A program made the position numbers and the translations under genes. This document shows positions 21,342-32,173 of a DNA stretch of 64,000 nt, in pieces; within the stretch, counting starts at the first letter, position 1; each line of letters opens with the position of its first letter. This DNA is from Strigamia acuminata (Eukaryota; Arthropoda; Chilopoda; Geophilomorpha; Linotaeniidae). Location of the stretch: contig OX442314.1 in the NCBI GenBank assembly GCA_949358305.1, forward strand, positions 37,669,211 through 37,733,210, given 5' to 3'. The notes beneath the pieces are model-generated. The model did not search any database. It worked only from the letters and a program-made list of their open reading frames with translations, and had not been told where the DNA came from.

Positions 21342-22104
21342 ACGATATTTTTCATTACTCAACGCCTTAATTGGTGTCGTATAAATCACTCGCTGCTTGT
21401 TTATCAGCGACATAGCCACCGCATACCTAAAAAAAAAAATTAAAAAATAAATGAAAATATTCAGAGTACGATAAAACAAAAAAGAATAATATTTGTATAA
21501 ATCTGCGATAACAGTTTTTCCAGCTGATGTGTGCGCCGATACGAGAACCGATTGATTAATTTCCAAGCACAAAATCGCTTCCTTTTGAAACGGAACGGGG
21601 ATAAATGGAAATTCTCGGATCGGCAGAGCAACCTAAAATAACACATTTTTATGAATAATTTTTAAAATTTTAATAATCTATCCATGTTTTTTTACTTCGT
21701 GCGTGCAAGCTTCCACGGTTTCGACCGTGTGAAATTGAATAGTGGGCGTACTGTTCGTTAAACTGACCAAAAATCGTGTATTTAATGTTTAATTTTTAAT
21801 TAATAAATTTATCCAAATTTTTACTTCAAATGCTTCTATGCTTTTTTCGTCGTCTTTTTATGTTTTGGACCTTCACTCGCTTCACCTTCGGACGTTTCTT
21901 GCGTTCCCAGTGATTTTTTTCGGTTGAGTATTTCATCAATCACTTCCTTAGCTCTGAAACAAGTTGAAGAAATTTGTTTTTAGGATAGATAATAATTTAA
22001 AATCACGTATGCAACTGTATAAAACCTAGCAACGGCTTCTGTTTCGTCAATTTTCTTGCATTTCGAAGCATTTCAAAGAGTTGGTCACCAAACACTCCCG
22101 CCAT
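21341..22104 (-). pseudogene. 5' fragment of an MTR4-type exosome RNA helicase (decayed)
   Basis: On the minus strand five exon-like blocks match the N-terminus of MTR4 (SKIV2L2), the helicase that feeds RNA to the nuclear exosome. Block 1 (22104-22026) starts MAGVFGDQLFE. Block 2 (21953-21825) is KEVIDEILNRKKS and ends in stop TAG. Block 3 (21762-21696) is HTVETVEACTHE. Block 4 (21632-21502) contains [13 protein letters not shown], the ATP-binding P-loop. Block 5 (from 21426) reads [20 protein letters not shown] then [10 protein letters not shown] and runs into the 20-bp repeat. Damage: a frameshift between blocks 1 and 2, an in-frame stop, a donor changed from GT to TT after block 4, and loss of everything downstream. 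It is a dead partial copy. Confidence 0.85.
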
Positions 22105-22714
22105 TTTGAATGCTCCTTTACGGTAACCTGGTGGCGACATTTAAATTTCACCAAAACTACGGAAGCCGGAAAGAACCGTGCACTTTAATAAAACAAAAAA
22201 AATAATAAAATAAATCAGATTTTTTTTTTTATCCCAAAAATAAAATGCTTTTTCTTTCGAAATTGAAAAAAATCATTCAGGTTTGTAGGGAATTAAATTC
22301 TCTACAAAACTGGTCTGGTTTCAGAATTTATTGAAGCCTTTTTCAATTCAAACAAAATGGATTTACCCGTTTAAGTGGGCAATTTGGCATCCATTTTAGT
22401 TTAAGTCGCTAACAGACGGTGCTAAAGTGGACCCTTTAATTAAAATTGCAATAAATGGAGAAAAAAAATTAAAAATGCAAAAACAATGAAAAATGGAAAA
22501 AAAGTACGCATTACTTGTAATAATGCGCTTCATGTAGCAAATAAAGGCCACGAGTGCGGGAAAAGGGTGAAGCGACATTCCGACTGCGACGTCCATCAAA
22601 CGTCACACCTAATCACCTGCATACGCACCTAATACGATCCTCCGTCCTGAATATATAACTAAACAAACTAGAGACTTTGGAGACATTCGACATTGCCTTG
22701 ACCATAGCAGCAAC

Positions 22715-23875
22715 ATGACCACAAGAATGCACAAACGATCCAACGATGAGACTGCCGAAAGTTTGCCAAAACGAGCGCGAATTATATGGAATAGGTGCAC
22801 CATGTGCAGTGGACAGGGCTATTGGCAACTAGGAGCATGGCTACTGCCTTGCTTCAACTGCTCAGGCACCAAGCAGAGGCCAAGCCACCAAGAATTAGAG
22901 CCTGGCTTGGCAACCTTCGCGAAGCCTTGCGCGGAAGTATCATGCCCCTGGAACGAGGAATGGAAGCTGGCACCGAATTCTTCGCCCTTCCAAACGACCG
23001 GAAAAAAACAAGTACGTAAACTTTTGGATGAATTAAAGGCGATGGTGTCATCGGCATTGGAAACAACCGAAGACGAGCAAGATCCACTACTGGTCGATGA
23101 CATACACACACAAAAACCATTTAACAATGAGATTTATACAGATTGCTTAGACCCAGTGGATGAGATCAGTTGTGGTGGTTCATTGCCACCACCACCATCT
23201 TGTTGTCCACTGTGTGAATGGCAAGGAATGTATCTTGAAAAGCACTTGGATGCGATGCATCCTGACAGTGATAAAGAAACTCTTTTGTGGATGTATCAGC
23301 AAGGAATGAATTATGAATCCGACTCGGGAGAAGAAGAAGAATTCGACAGTTGTTTGGAGAAACCACACGTAAAAGTGACGACGGAAATGTCCACTCGTTT
23401 GGTCGAGTTGACGAAAGACTATTACGAACGGTTAATACAACAAGAATTTCAGCCAACGGTGAGTGTTGCTGAAATTAGAAAAATCTTGGAGAAATTTACC
23501 GACGATTTGAGCATGCAAGTAAAACAACTCAGTTCTAGGCAATTGTACAATAATGTGCACCGCAGGGTGAAAATTCATTTTGAAAAACGTAAGATGTTGT
23601 ACAAGCAACTTTCCATTAACCGTGGATTAACGTCGAATTATGTGCCGACTCATCGCCATTCTTGCAATGGGGGACAGACTGAGGACTTCCGCATGGTAAG
23701 GAGAGAACGGCCGCGTGATGAATATCTTGACAATCCGATAGAATTGGCACACAACACGTCCGTGCAACGTGTGGCGCCGAAATACGAGATTGCAAAAAGG
23801 CATGGTTTTTGGAGGCATCAACAGGACAATTTTCGAAACGGAAATGGAAACCAGCATAACGGACGGAAACGGTGA
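22715..23875 (+). CDS. Orphan zinc-ligand-rich protein, single exon
   Basis: The ORF starts at ATG 22715 and encodes 386 aa. The N-terminus is basic with a KRAR motif that could be a nuclear signal. It then has CTMCSGQGYW and LLPCFNCSGT, two CxxC pairs about 20 residues apart that could bind one zinc, reminiscent of but not clearly a DnaJ-type zinc finger. Around residues 185-205 CPLCEW...HLDAMH is a C2H2-like arrangement. The second half is charged and helical, and the last 40 residues are basic and Asn/Gly/His-rich. No introns are evident. A truncated paralogue lies at 25940. I do not recognise the family. It could be a host gene or a domesticated or transposon-linked ORF. Confidence 0.7.
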   Translation: MTTRMHKRSNDETAESLPKRARIIWNRCTMCSGQGYWQLGAWLLPCFNCSGTKQRPSHQELEPGLATFAKPCAEVSCPWNEEWKLAPNSSPFQTTGKKQVRKLLDELKAMVSSALETTEDEQDPLLVDDIHTQKPFNNEIYTDCLDPVDEISCGGSLPPPPSCCPLCEWQGMYLEKHLDAMHPDSDKETLLWMYQQGMNYESDSGEEEEFDSCLEKPHVKVTTEMSTRLVELTKDYYERLIQQEFQPTVSVAEIRKILEKFTDDLSMQVKQLSSRQLYNNVHRRVKIHFEKRKMLYKQLSINRGLTSNYVPTHRHSCNGGQTEDFRMVRRERPRDEYLDNPIELAHNTSVQRVAPKYEIAKRHGFWRHQQDNFRNGNGNQHNGRKR

Positions 23876-24640
23876 TTGCTTCGCTAAAATTTCGTTTTTA
23901 ACCTATAATTTACATATCGCTATTTTATCGCTAACGTTTCGTTAGTTTTTCGCTAACTACTTAAAAAATAAATCATTTTCCTACTACAAACATTAAAATT
24001 TTTAATATAAATGGGTAGGTTTATTACGAGTTTAATACAATTTTAGTACAGGGGATTTTTACAATGGTAAACGAAAGTTTGGAGCATTTTCGTGTTGATT
24101 TTTCGTTTACGTCCATACAAAGTAACACCATGAATACGTATGCACGCATCCGAGCTTATATAAACACATTAAAACTGTGACGATTCTACTTTTAGACTAA
24201 TTTATTAGCCAATTGAGATAGATAAATACCGGTAATCGGTTTAAACAAGTCGTTGTTAAGACTAACAACAACCTAACCGAGATAAGCTACGGAATTCAGT
24301 GTGACACGAATGAATTATCGAATGGAGACAACTTACAGTTTTAGTGTGACATAAAATATTTATTACTAAATAATAATAACAAAGTTGGGTTCTTGGCGCG
24401 TGTAAACGGCGGCATCAACTGGTTGAGGATCCGGGCGAAGCCAGAGGAATACGGCTGACTTGCGGCATCGTCACAAATAGCACTACGGAGACGTATTTGA
24501 TCCGCAGCTCGATTACCTAATAATGCGAAGAGTCCTTCGCATAAGATAGGAATATTCGGCAGAATATTCTATGTTCCAAATGAATAACAGTAAAGTGATT
24601 AATGAAATATAACAAATGAATTGTTATATAAATATTAATT
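23876..24640. other. AT-rich spacer with small hairpins
   Basis: I see no gene. Two clear hairpins lie near its end: ATGCGAAG with CTTCGCAT and GAATATTC with GAATATTC (about 24523-24570). They may belong to the structured repeat that follows. Confidence 0.5.
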
Positions 24641-25015
24641 GGGCGGGGACCGTCACGACAATTGAGAGAACGTCGCGGGAGTTGTTGAGACTCCATCCGC
24701 CAGCATGCCTTACGACGACAAGATCTCGTGATCAGGCGCCGAGTATTTGTTTGTACGCTTTAAATCGCTATCGGTGGTAAACATTTCTATGGACTTACCG
24801 ACATAATATTTATTGCCAATACAGGATTACCAATGCCCGAGTAATTTGTTTAGCACAGTGTTTTGTAACTCATGTTCACGGGTTACTAACCCGGAGTGTA
24901 CGATGGGGCGGGGACCGTCACGACGATCGAGAGAACCATCGCGGGAGGATTTGACTCCTCCTTCCGCCAGCATGCCTTACGATGGCGGGATCAGTAGATC
25001 GAGCACCGGGTAAAA
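24641..25015. repeat. Two-copy structured repeat with covarying stems
   Basis: Two diverged copies start GGCGGGGACCGTCACGAC at 24642 and 24907 (period about 265). Each can form the same nested stems with different bases. Inner stem: GGAGT/ACTCC (24678-24682 with 24690-24694) versus GGAGGA/TCCTCC (24944-24949 with 24956-24961). Outer stem: CGTCG/CGACG (24671-24675 with 24713-24717) versus CCATCG/CGATGG (24936-24941 with 24980-24985). CCGCCAGCATGCCTTACGA is invariant between stems. Compensatory change in both stems indicates a conserved RNA fold. No match to tRNA, hammerhead or snRNA motifs was found. Confidence 0.6.
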
Positions 25016-25939
25016 TATTAATCAGCCACTGCTGTTGGATTACCATTATCCAGGTAGTTATTTATCGCAACATCTTTAGATATTACTCACGAGCTACCAA
25101 CCCGGCGTATTACCTGTACATTGGCCCTTTACCGACCTTTAACGTGCGGAAGGACCAGCGACAGAAAGACGGGTGCTTGGGAGGACGATTTACAACAACC
25201 ATCCTGCAGCGGACTGAGGCCAGTTAGCTGAGGGACCTACTTTCATTTAGCAAGGTCTTACTGTATAAGACCGTTATATTAAGCCACCGTACGAACTCTA
25301 ACTGTCCCGTAGAACAGCAAGCTAACGTTACGGGGCCATTTCATGTTATTAACATGTCTATTACCGGAGTTAGCCTTCCCGAAATAGCCCTACAACAACA
25401 ATAACAATCTAGTAATGAATACTAATTGTGGAGAGCTGAGGTGGCCTGATGTGTCGATAGAGAAAGTGAGATCAAACGATAACAACATATCAACTACAAA
25501 CAATATAAACATATTCAGAATCAAGCCAGGGGGATAACTGGGTGGAAAACTGATGCTTATATAGTTCTTGAGAACTGCTAGATTGGCGACAGCCAATCAG
25601 TGTACGAATCGGCGGATTCGTGGGTCACTAGTCCGGACCTAATATCTGACTATGTCCAGATGGGCCCAATTGGGGTCAGGAAGGGTCCGATTGGTTCCCT
25701 TCGACAGGTAAGTAACGTGGGTATTGATTCGATAGAATCAACATCATCAAGTAAGTAATACTCAATTTATGTTGAATAAAATAGTTATATTTTATTCACT
25801 GTGTCAAAGTAATGATTTATCACACTTTTTAGTTTTTAGTGAGTTTGAATTACGCGCGTTCGTTAAACAGCGCCATCTGTTGTGAACATTGATAAATACC
25901 GATTTGTAATCATCACAAAACCAAAAGCACAAAAGCGAA
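25016..25939. other. Spacer after the structured repeat, no gene seen
   Basis: The first 250 bases still resemble the repeat unit (CGAGCTACCAACCCGG here and CGGGTTACTAACCCGG at 24878). The remainder shows no recognisable gene. Confidence 0.45.
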
Positions 25940-26119
25940 ATGAACAAACCAGTCATCGAGCGTAAGATAATGAAGAAACGACCCAATGATGACGATGCGG
26001 AGAATCCGGCCAAACGAGCACGTGGTCTAATGAATACGTGCATTATGTGCGACGCTTTTGGCGGCAAGGTCCATAAGTACTTCCCTGCTTTAACTGCTTA
26101 AGCACGAAGCAGCGTCCTT
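25940..26119 (+). pseudogene. Truncated paralogue of the orphan zinc-ligand protein
   Basis: From ATG 25940 the ORF reads an N-terminus with PKRAR-like and CIMC motifs aligned to the gene at 22715 (ENPAKRAR...NTCIMCDAFG against ESLPKRAR...NRCTMCSGQG). A frame change follows, so that PCFNC and STKQR appear in another frame, and the ORF stops at 26101. Homology ends at about 26119. It is broken and cut short. Confidence 0.75.
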
Positions 26120-26553
26120 TTTTTTAAAAAGCAAACTGACATTTATACTCACATTTGCAATTATTTAAAGTTTCCTCCCTTAATCCCTGCTTCACTTTGC
26201 TGATTGCCTGAAATCCTATCTGAAGACTGGTACATTATTGACGTAGAACTACCACCAACACTATTCATGTAACGGAAACAATAACCAGAATAAACAATAT
26301 CACAATAGAACACAAATCTAGGAAGAAATAGTGCCACAATAGAAAGCAATTCCTATCAGGAGATGGCACTAAAAACACAAAAAACAATCCCCTCCCAATG
26401 TTGTCCTACATTGCGGCACAGATACTACGGTACTCTGTCCCTCTGAATATTTTTTTTGGATCACAAAAATCAAAACAATAGCAAAACTCCAGCTTAATTG
26501 ATTAGCTTACGTTGAGTTAATTGAAATAGCAAAAGTATCCATTACATAACAAA

Positions 26554-27021
26554 ATGAAGGAGTTGGAAGGTTTGCGTATTCGTCGTAGTCTTATTCGCCG
26601 TTTGGTGCAGCAAGAAATGCAAACTGCAATATCTGACAACGATAGTTTGAAGTTTATCGACAATATTTTCAACAAGAAAAACAGTCGTACACTTCGAACA
26701 GTTTGGTTGGTTGGTCTGATTGTTTGTTTTACCGTCTGTTGTTATCAAACAATTGAAAGAATTCAATACTACTTTCATAGCCATTTCAAAGTTGAGGTTG
26801 AGTATGTTCCAATTGCAGAAAAGGAACCAATTGAATTTGTTGTTGCAGATGAAGTGCAGATGAAATTAGAAAAGATTCGTAAAATTGCTTTCACTCCTTG
26901 GACTGAACAACCCATGTTTGGCAAGAGTAATAACACTCCTTTGACTCAACAATCCTTATTTGGCTTCAATTGTGGCTTCAATGTGTTTGTCCGCACAGAG
27001 GTTGCGAGCACTGCAAGATGA
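26554..27021 (+). CDS. TM1-only DEG/ENaC-like protein
   Basis: One uninterrupted ORF of 155 aa starts at ATG 26554. After a basic, amphipathic N-terminus (residues 1-45) comes a hydrophobic helix (VWLVGLIVCFTVCC) followed by YQTIERIQYYF. The genes at 27613 and 33331 have SYQTYDRFSF at the same place after TM1. This identifies a DEG/ENaC N-terminal domain and first membrane helix. The region after TM1 is unlike the Cys-rich outer domain, and there is no TM2. It could be a truncated pseudogene, an N-terminal exon of a longer transcript, or a small TM1 protein that interferes with or assists channel subunits. The open frame favours a short product, but this is inference. Confidence 0.55.
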   Translation: MKELEGLRIRRSLIRRLVQQEMQTAISDNDSLKFIDNIFNKKNSRTLRTVWLVGLIVCFTVCCYQTIERIQYYFHSHFKVEVEYVPIAEKEPIEFVVADEVQMKLEKIRKIAFTPWTEQPMFGKSNNTPLTQQSLFGFNCGFNVFVRTEVASTAR

Positions 27022-27612
27022 AGTGAAGTCACTAATCAATTGAATTTTTGTTCGTGTGTTATTTTAACAGCTTTAAATTTTATTTTGTTTTGTATTTTTC
27101 TTTCTCAAACAAACTAGAATTGTATGTATTTTGAATTTCCATGTGTTTGATACCGGTACGTTAAAATAATTATTTAATTGCATTTATTGAATTTACTAGT
27201 AAGTTTTTACTGATCCGATTATTTTTAGTATTCAAACAAAGTTCAACTGCTTAATTATTTCACAGCATGTAATTGAAAAATAAATTATTTGCACCAGTTC
27301 TCTTTCTTTTGATGAAAATACAAACTATTTTTCTTGCTTCATTGAATTTATTTCCTTTTTAGAAGCACATAACAACTGGATACAAAGGTAAATCTTGAAG
27401 TCTCATCAATTTTTAATCAAGCAATTTCAGTTGAGCCAATAACAGTTCGGTCTTTGCAAAACATAAAAATAAGAAAAACTAATTCAAAGCAAATTGAAAA
27501 ACGTGTAAGAAATCCAATTTGAAACCTATTTCTGCAATTTCAAATTGAATTTCTCCCAACCTTCTCAACTTCCTACGCAACTACCTTTACTCTGATACTT
27601 TACTTCAATACC
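27022..27612. other. Spacer with 5' region of the next channel gene
   Basis: AT-rich; no gene seen. The tract TTTCTCCCAACCTTCTC to TACTTCAATACC just before ATG 27613 resembles the upstream regions of the genes at 29883 and 33331 and probably contains the promoter and 5' UTR. Confidence 0.5.
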
Positions 27613-29310
27613 ATGAGGCCGCCAAAATATCTCCACACACATCACACCAATCTCAGATTGAAAAACGGTAAAAATTAAATTAAAAAAAAAAATCAAATGT
27701 AATGAATTGTTATTTTATTTCTGCAGGGATCATTTCTAAGCACAAACATACCCAAGTGAGAAGTTTTAGCAGTAAAATACCAAACTTAAACTCCGGTAAA
27801 GGTTCCTATGGATTCTACTCATTATCTTTGAGCGCTCTCATTTGTTCCTACCAAACTTACGACCGATTCAGCTTCTTTTTATCCCGACCCATCGATATGA
27901 AGATCAGTTTAATACGAAATTATTCTGTCAAATTCGAATCAATAACTCTGTGTCCTGCATGCAACAGCTTTATTCCTTTGGTCGACTTGAGAACAGAAAA
28001 AGCAAAAGAAAAAAAATGGAATCATTTTTGCGAAGTACATCCTACTGCTTTGCTGGACCGTCTCGATGTATCTACCTTATGGAATCTCATGTCCATCAAT
28101 GGAACATTGAACAAAGTCGTTGAAGTTTCTGTAAGAAAATTACAGCAAAGAAAAGAATTAAAAAATTAAAAAAAATAAATTTTTTTCTGCTTTAGAGTTC
28201 CAAAACTTCAAAAACAGAAAAAAGAGAAAACAATTTGGACATCAAGACTGACACGAAAACTGTGCTTGGCAGATGTAACACATATTCCTTGAGTAAGTTC
28301 AAATTATTTTTTTATTTTTTACTGTAATTATTTTGTGTTTGCAATTATACTGTTTAGAAAATCTTGTTCGCTTTCAAAAAGATGACTTTGTATTAATGTT
28401 CACATTCTTCAAAGATTTGCCACTTTGTAGCCAAACGAGCATCGGAATGGTAGAAATAATTAATTAAATCCATTTACACTTAGCCTGACATTATAGTAAT
28501 CTTTCATAACAGTACATGTTGCACAACACTGAAGATATTCTGACCTACAAAGCAGCGAGTGAATGCAAATATCAGAAACTGAACAAAAAAGTCACCTACG
28601 GATTATCTGCTTTAAGAGTTAGTTTCGCAAGTATTTTTTAATCCAAATTATTATCATCAATATCCAAAATATCCAAAATAACCCAACATATCATGCTTAT
28701 TCAGTTTAAATCCAAAAACTATTTGCTTACTCCTGCTTAGCAACTAGGAACAATGTGGAAAAATCATGCAATAATCTCGTTCTAGTTCAAAATATTGAAT
28801 CATACCAAAAACCCATGCGACACAACTCAAACTGTGAACGAGTGCGAGAAAAACTGCTTCGAAAAGAGTCTGAAAAAATTGAGCGGATGCAGGTGAGAGT
28901 AGCCGAAACGCTCGTGTTGACATTTATCGATTAAATTCAACAGATTTCCATTGACATCTCTTTCGAAAATCCCATTGTGCACGAATGAAAAGGATTCGTT
29001 CGAAGCTTACAACCAAATGAATGATTTGGCCATTTCTTTTAATTGGACACAATGTAATTGTCCTAAAATATGTGATGAGGTTTTGTACACTGACCACTTG
29101 AAAATGACGGAGCAATCCAACGAATCGAGCTTATCCATATACTTTGACGACAATGTGATCGAAGAAATTGAAGAGTATTACAGTTACACTTTTGTATCTT
29201 TCATATGCGATTTTGGGGGGAATTTGGGTCTGTTTCTCGGTTTGAGCATCCCCGCCATATTTCAACTCGGCGGATCAATAATTGATTACGCTTTCAAAAA
29301 TGCTCACTGA
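27613..29310 (+). CDS. DEG/ENaC channel subunit, 408 aa, seven exons
   Basis: Exons 27613-27667, 27727-28130, 28196-28292, 28358-28449, 28513-28617, 28786-28892 and 28944-29310 join in frame with canonical GT-AG borders. The product is a small DEG/ENaC subunit, a Na+ channel of the plasma membrane. Seen: TM1 (around SLSLSALICSYQTYDRF, somewhat short), an extracellular domain with paired Cys (TLGRC-like VLGRCNTYS, NPCDTTQTVNECEKNC, CNCPKICDE), and TM2 with the filter GLFLGLSI after CDFGGN. The short C-terminus ends AFKNAH. Exon sizes and phases are the same as in the gene at 33331. At about 408 aa it is shorter than most family members. It appears intact. Confidence 0.85.
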
Positions 29311-29882
29311 ATTGCATTTGTAACACCAACATTAAAATATATATAGCAGTCCAAGGTTCAGCTCTGCAAAAATTTGCAATATCTCTCGTCGTAAATTTCA
29401 AAAATAAATGTAAACATGTAGACCTACCTGTAAAGTGTGTCTTTGTCATGTTTTCACCATGTTTCTAAAGATGGTTTTTAGACTTTCTCACCAATTTCAC
29501 ACCCAAAATAGCTTACTGTTTGTATTAAAATATTAAATAAATATATTATATATATTATATATTATATATTATATATATATATTATATATTATAAATATAT
29601 TATATTAAAATATATTCTTGTTCTAATTTAATCTTCTATTGCAATTTATTGTTTATTACATTTTATAGATGCCGTACAAAAAATTGATCTTGCGAGTAAT
29701 GTGTTCCTAAATATTTTATCATTCAATTTCAGTTGAATTACTGTAGTATACCAATTTCATTTATTTATTTATTATTAATTTATTTATTGCAAAAACTAAT
29801 CAAAAGCAAATTTAAAAATAAACTATTGATTAATTTCAATTGAATTTCCAAGAAATAAATTCTCTTACTCTAACAGAAGTTA
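29311..29882. other. AT-rich spacer with TATA microsatellite
   Basis: Contains a long TATATTA-type simple repeat (about 29540-29612). The last 40 bases (AAGAAATAAATTCTCTTACT) match the region just upstream of the gene at 33331, marking a duplicated 5' flank. Confidence 0.6.
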
Positions 29883-30308
29883 CGCAATTCATCCGTCAAG
29901 TTCCCATCAATAACTGTATGTCCTTACCTGAATAATTACATATCTTTGGTTGGTATGAGGTACCAAAAGGCAATAGAAAGAAAGGTGCCCCATTTTTGTG
30001 GAATCAACCCGACAAGTTTCCTGAATGATACCCTTAATATTTCTACCTTGTGGGATCTCATGACCCTCAACGGAACATTGATTTCAGTTTATGAAGTCAA
30101 GATACAGGTTTGTAATTTGAAAAATTTAACCACCATATTAAAATATATATTTTATCAGAGATCGACAATGGTGCAGCTACTCTTGCAAAGAGAAAAGTGG
30201 TTCAGGATCCACCTTCATTTTCCCTCAAGAACGACACCAGAACTGTGTTTGGCACGTGCCAGACGTACTCCTTTAGTGAGTATGATTTTATTTATTTATT
30301 TTGTGATT

Positions 30309-30835
30309 GGTATGGTCTTACCCACGTTAGTCTGAGGATTGACTTCCATGGGAGGGACGCATACTCACGTAAATGACTCCAGATTGTTGGGTTTTGGCCT
30401 TTAATTGTTGTCTAGGGTTCTTGGCAGTAAAGTTTGGCATGCTACACCAGCAACCGACCCATCACACACAGGGCGCGAGCCCCATGTGTGACGTGGCCGG
30501 TCACTTACTAACATTCTGTCGTACTTACCCCGTACGACCCATGTAGCCACTCATGGAGGCTGCAACAGGCACATCGCCATGTTACTGAGCGTCACAGTGG
30601 TGAACTGTGAGAGGAGCAGAGCCAGCACCTTCACGCCTTCTCTCGGACCTCTGAACTCGACTTTAGTTCTGTCCTCTCTGCTACCTCAGTTCCGTCTCTC
30701 TCACCACACCACACGGCTCCCTAATTCCCTAGCTGGGTCAGTTCACCCTGCGACGGGGGATGACCATAGGGCCACTGGACGGTGTTTGGAGTGATGCAGG
30801 TCATTGTGGGTGGCCAAGCGGTCACAATTTTTGTA
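30309..30835. repeat. Repeat insertion in a pseudogene intron
   Basis: The intron 30276-30872 is about ten times longer than its counterparts (about 60 bases). Its GC-rich interior starts with the TATGGTCTTACCCAC ... GAGGGACGCATACTCACG blocks shared with 2121-2186. No coding potential is seen. It is probably a non-autonomous repeat; its far border is not certain. Confidence 0.5.
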
Positions 30836-31644
30836 CTAAAAATTGATTTTATTTTTCCTATTGTTTTTTTAGAAAAGCTTGTTCAGTTCCAGAAGGATGA
30901 CTTTTCGCTAGCATTCTTGTTTACACGACAGCCACTCCTCCTTTGTGATAAAATCAATCTCGGCTTTGTAGAAATATTTAACTCCACCCAAATTCTGATT
31001 TTACATAATTTTCACTCAACACGGTCTAGAAAAATAAATTCTATTCAGCTAAAAAATTTGCTTTTTTAAAATTTGATGTACATTTTACAGAAAAAAATTT
31101 CCATTAACTGTAATTCCCCTTTTGCTTGTTGCTAGGAAATATTTATGGGATGCCCCTTCTTTGTCCTCCTTTATACGTTTTTTTTTCTGACCGTATCCCA
31201 CAGTGTAAAGTCAAAATTGGGTGTATTTAATTCTAAAAAATTAAATTTGCTTACCGGTATGTTTATATTTATATAGTTTATGCTGCACAATGATGATGAT
31301 ATTGTGACCTACAAAGCATCACGTGGATCCAAAGTTCAGAAACGGCAAAATAAAGTTGTGTTCGGCTTATCTAATAAGCGGGTGAAACTTTCAGAATTAA
31401 CGTTTTTTTTTAAAACTTCAACATTCCAATTTTTCATTGCAGTTTAAAATTTTAAATCAAATCAAAAACCCATGCGATACCATTGAAGCCGTAAATAAGT
31501 ATGAAAAAAATTGCTTTGAAAATTCGCTAAAAAACATCAGTCAGTGCCGGTATAAAATATAAAAATGCATAAAAGTTCCACTCACCTATAATAACTGGTC
31601 TGAATCAATAGATTGCCAATAACTCTTGATTCGGACATGCCATT

Positions 31645-31874
31645 TGTTGTATTATGATGGAGGACGATTGCATTGATTGTTGAAGATAAAGTTCGTTTAT
31701 TCTGGCACACACATCGAACACGAACCCCACGCTCTGGTCACGTCACAAGAAGTGACCGGAAGTCACGTGACAACGTGATTGGTTCGTGAGATTACACCCA
31801 ACTCCCCCTGGCGGTGGGAGACCCTCATTCGGGATTTAACAATACAATTGGCCAGGTGACACAAAATACCAACA
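31645..31874. mobile_element. Copia-like solo LTR
   Basis: The 230-bp insert begins TGTTG and ends CAACA and is flanked by identical 5-bp duplications CCATT (31640-31644 and 31875-31879). Removing it restores similarity of the pseudogene exon to its paralogue. Five-base duplications with TGTTG...CAACA ends are typical of Copia LTRs. It represents LTR-LTR recombination after insertion. Confidence 0.85.
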
Positions 31875-32173
31875 CCATTATGCGAAAATGAAGCGGCATG
31901 TTCTACCAACTCTTGGATTTGTCCCTATCTTTCAATTATTTGACAAAATGTAATTGTCCCAAAATTTGTGACGAAATCTTGTACACTGATCAATTGAAAA
32001 TGATCGAGCAATCCGATCAAACAACGTCGTTATCATTCTACTTTGACGATGATGTGATTGAAGAAATTGAAGAGTATTACAGCTACCGCTTGATATCTTT
32101 CGTGTGTGATTTTGGTGGCAATTTGGGTCTCTTTTTAGGATTGAGCATCCCTGCCATGTTTCATGTTTCATGA

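Larger units (their letters stand above)
29883..32173 (+). pseudogene. DEG/ENaC pseudogene: N-terminus deleted, last exon split by an LTR
   Basis: Exons 29883-30107, 30161-30275, 30873-30967, 31277-31381, 31443-31549 and 31612-32173 correspond to those of the gene at 33331. The 5' flank joins directly to the middle of exon 2 (after TM1), so the first exon and TM1 are missing. A conserved Cys of the NxCEK motif is Tyr (NKYEKN). The last exon is interrupted by a 230-bp solo LTR and then has a small deletion that changes frame. TM2 with GLFLGLSI is still readable before the stop at 32171-32173. Most splice sites survive, so inactivation is not old. It is non-functional as a channel subunit. Confidence 0.85.

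Noticed and set aside
22021-22104. MTR4 relic as a functional gene
   Set aside because: A frameshift, an in-frame stop, a mutated donor and absence of all downstream helicase motifs.
24641-25015. Hammerhead, HDV-like or twister ribozyme
   Set aside because: No CUGANGA/GAAA core, HDV-type pseudoknot pairing or twister consensus could be traced, despite the clear stems.
30579-30794. ORF inside the pseudogene intron insertion
   Set aside because: No domain; it lies in a GC-rich repeat, and splice borders of the host intron enclose it.
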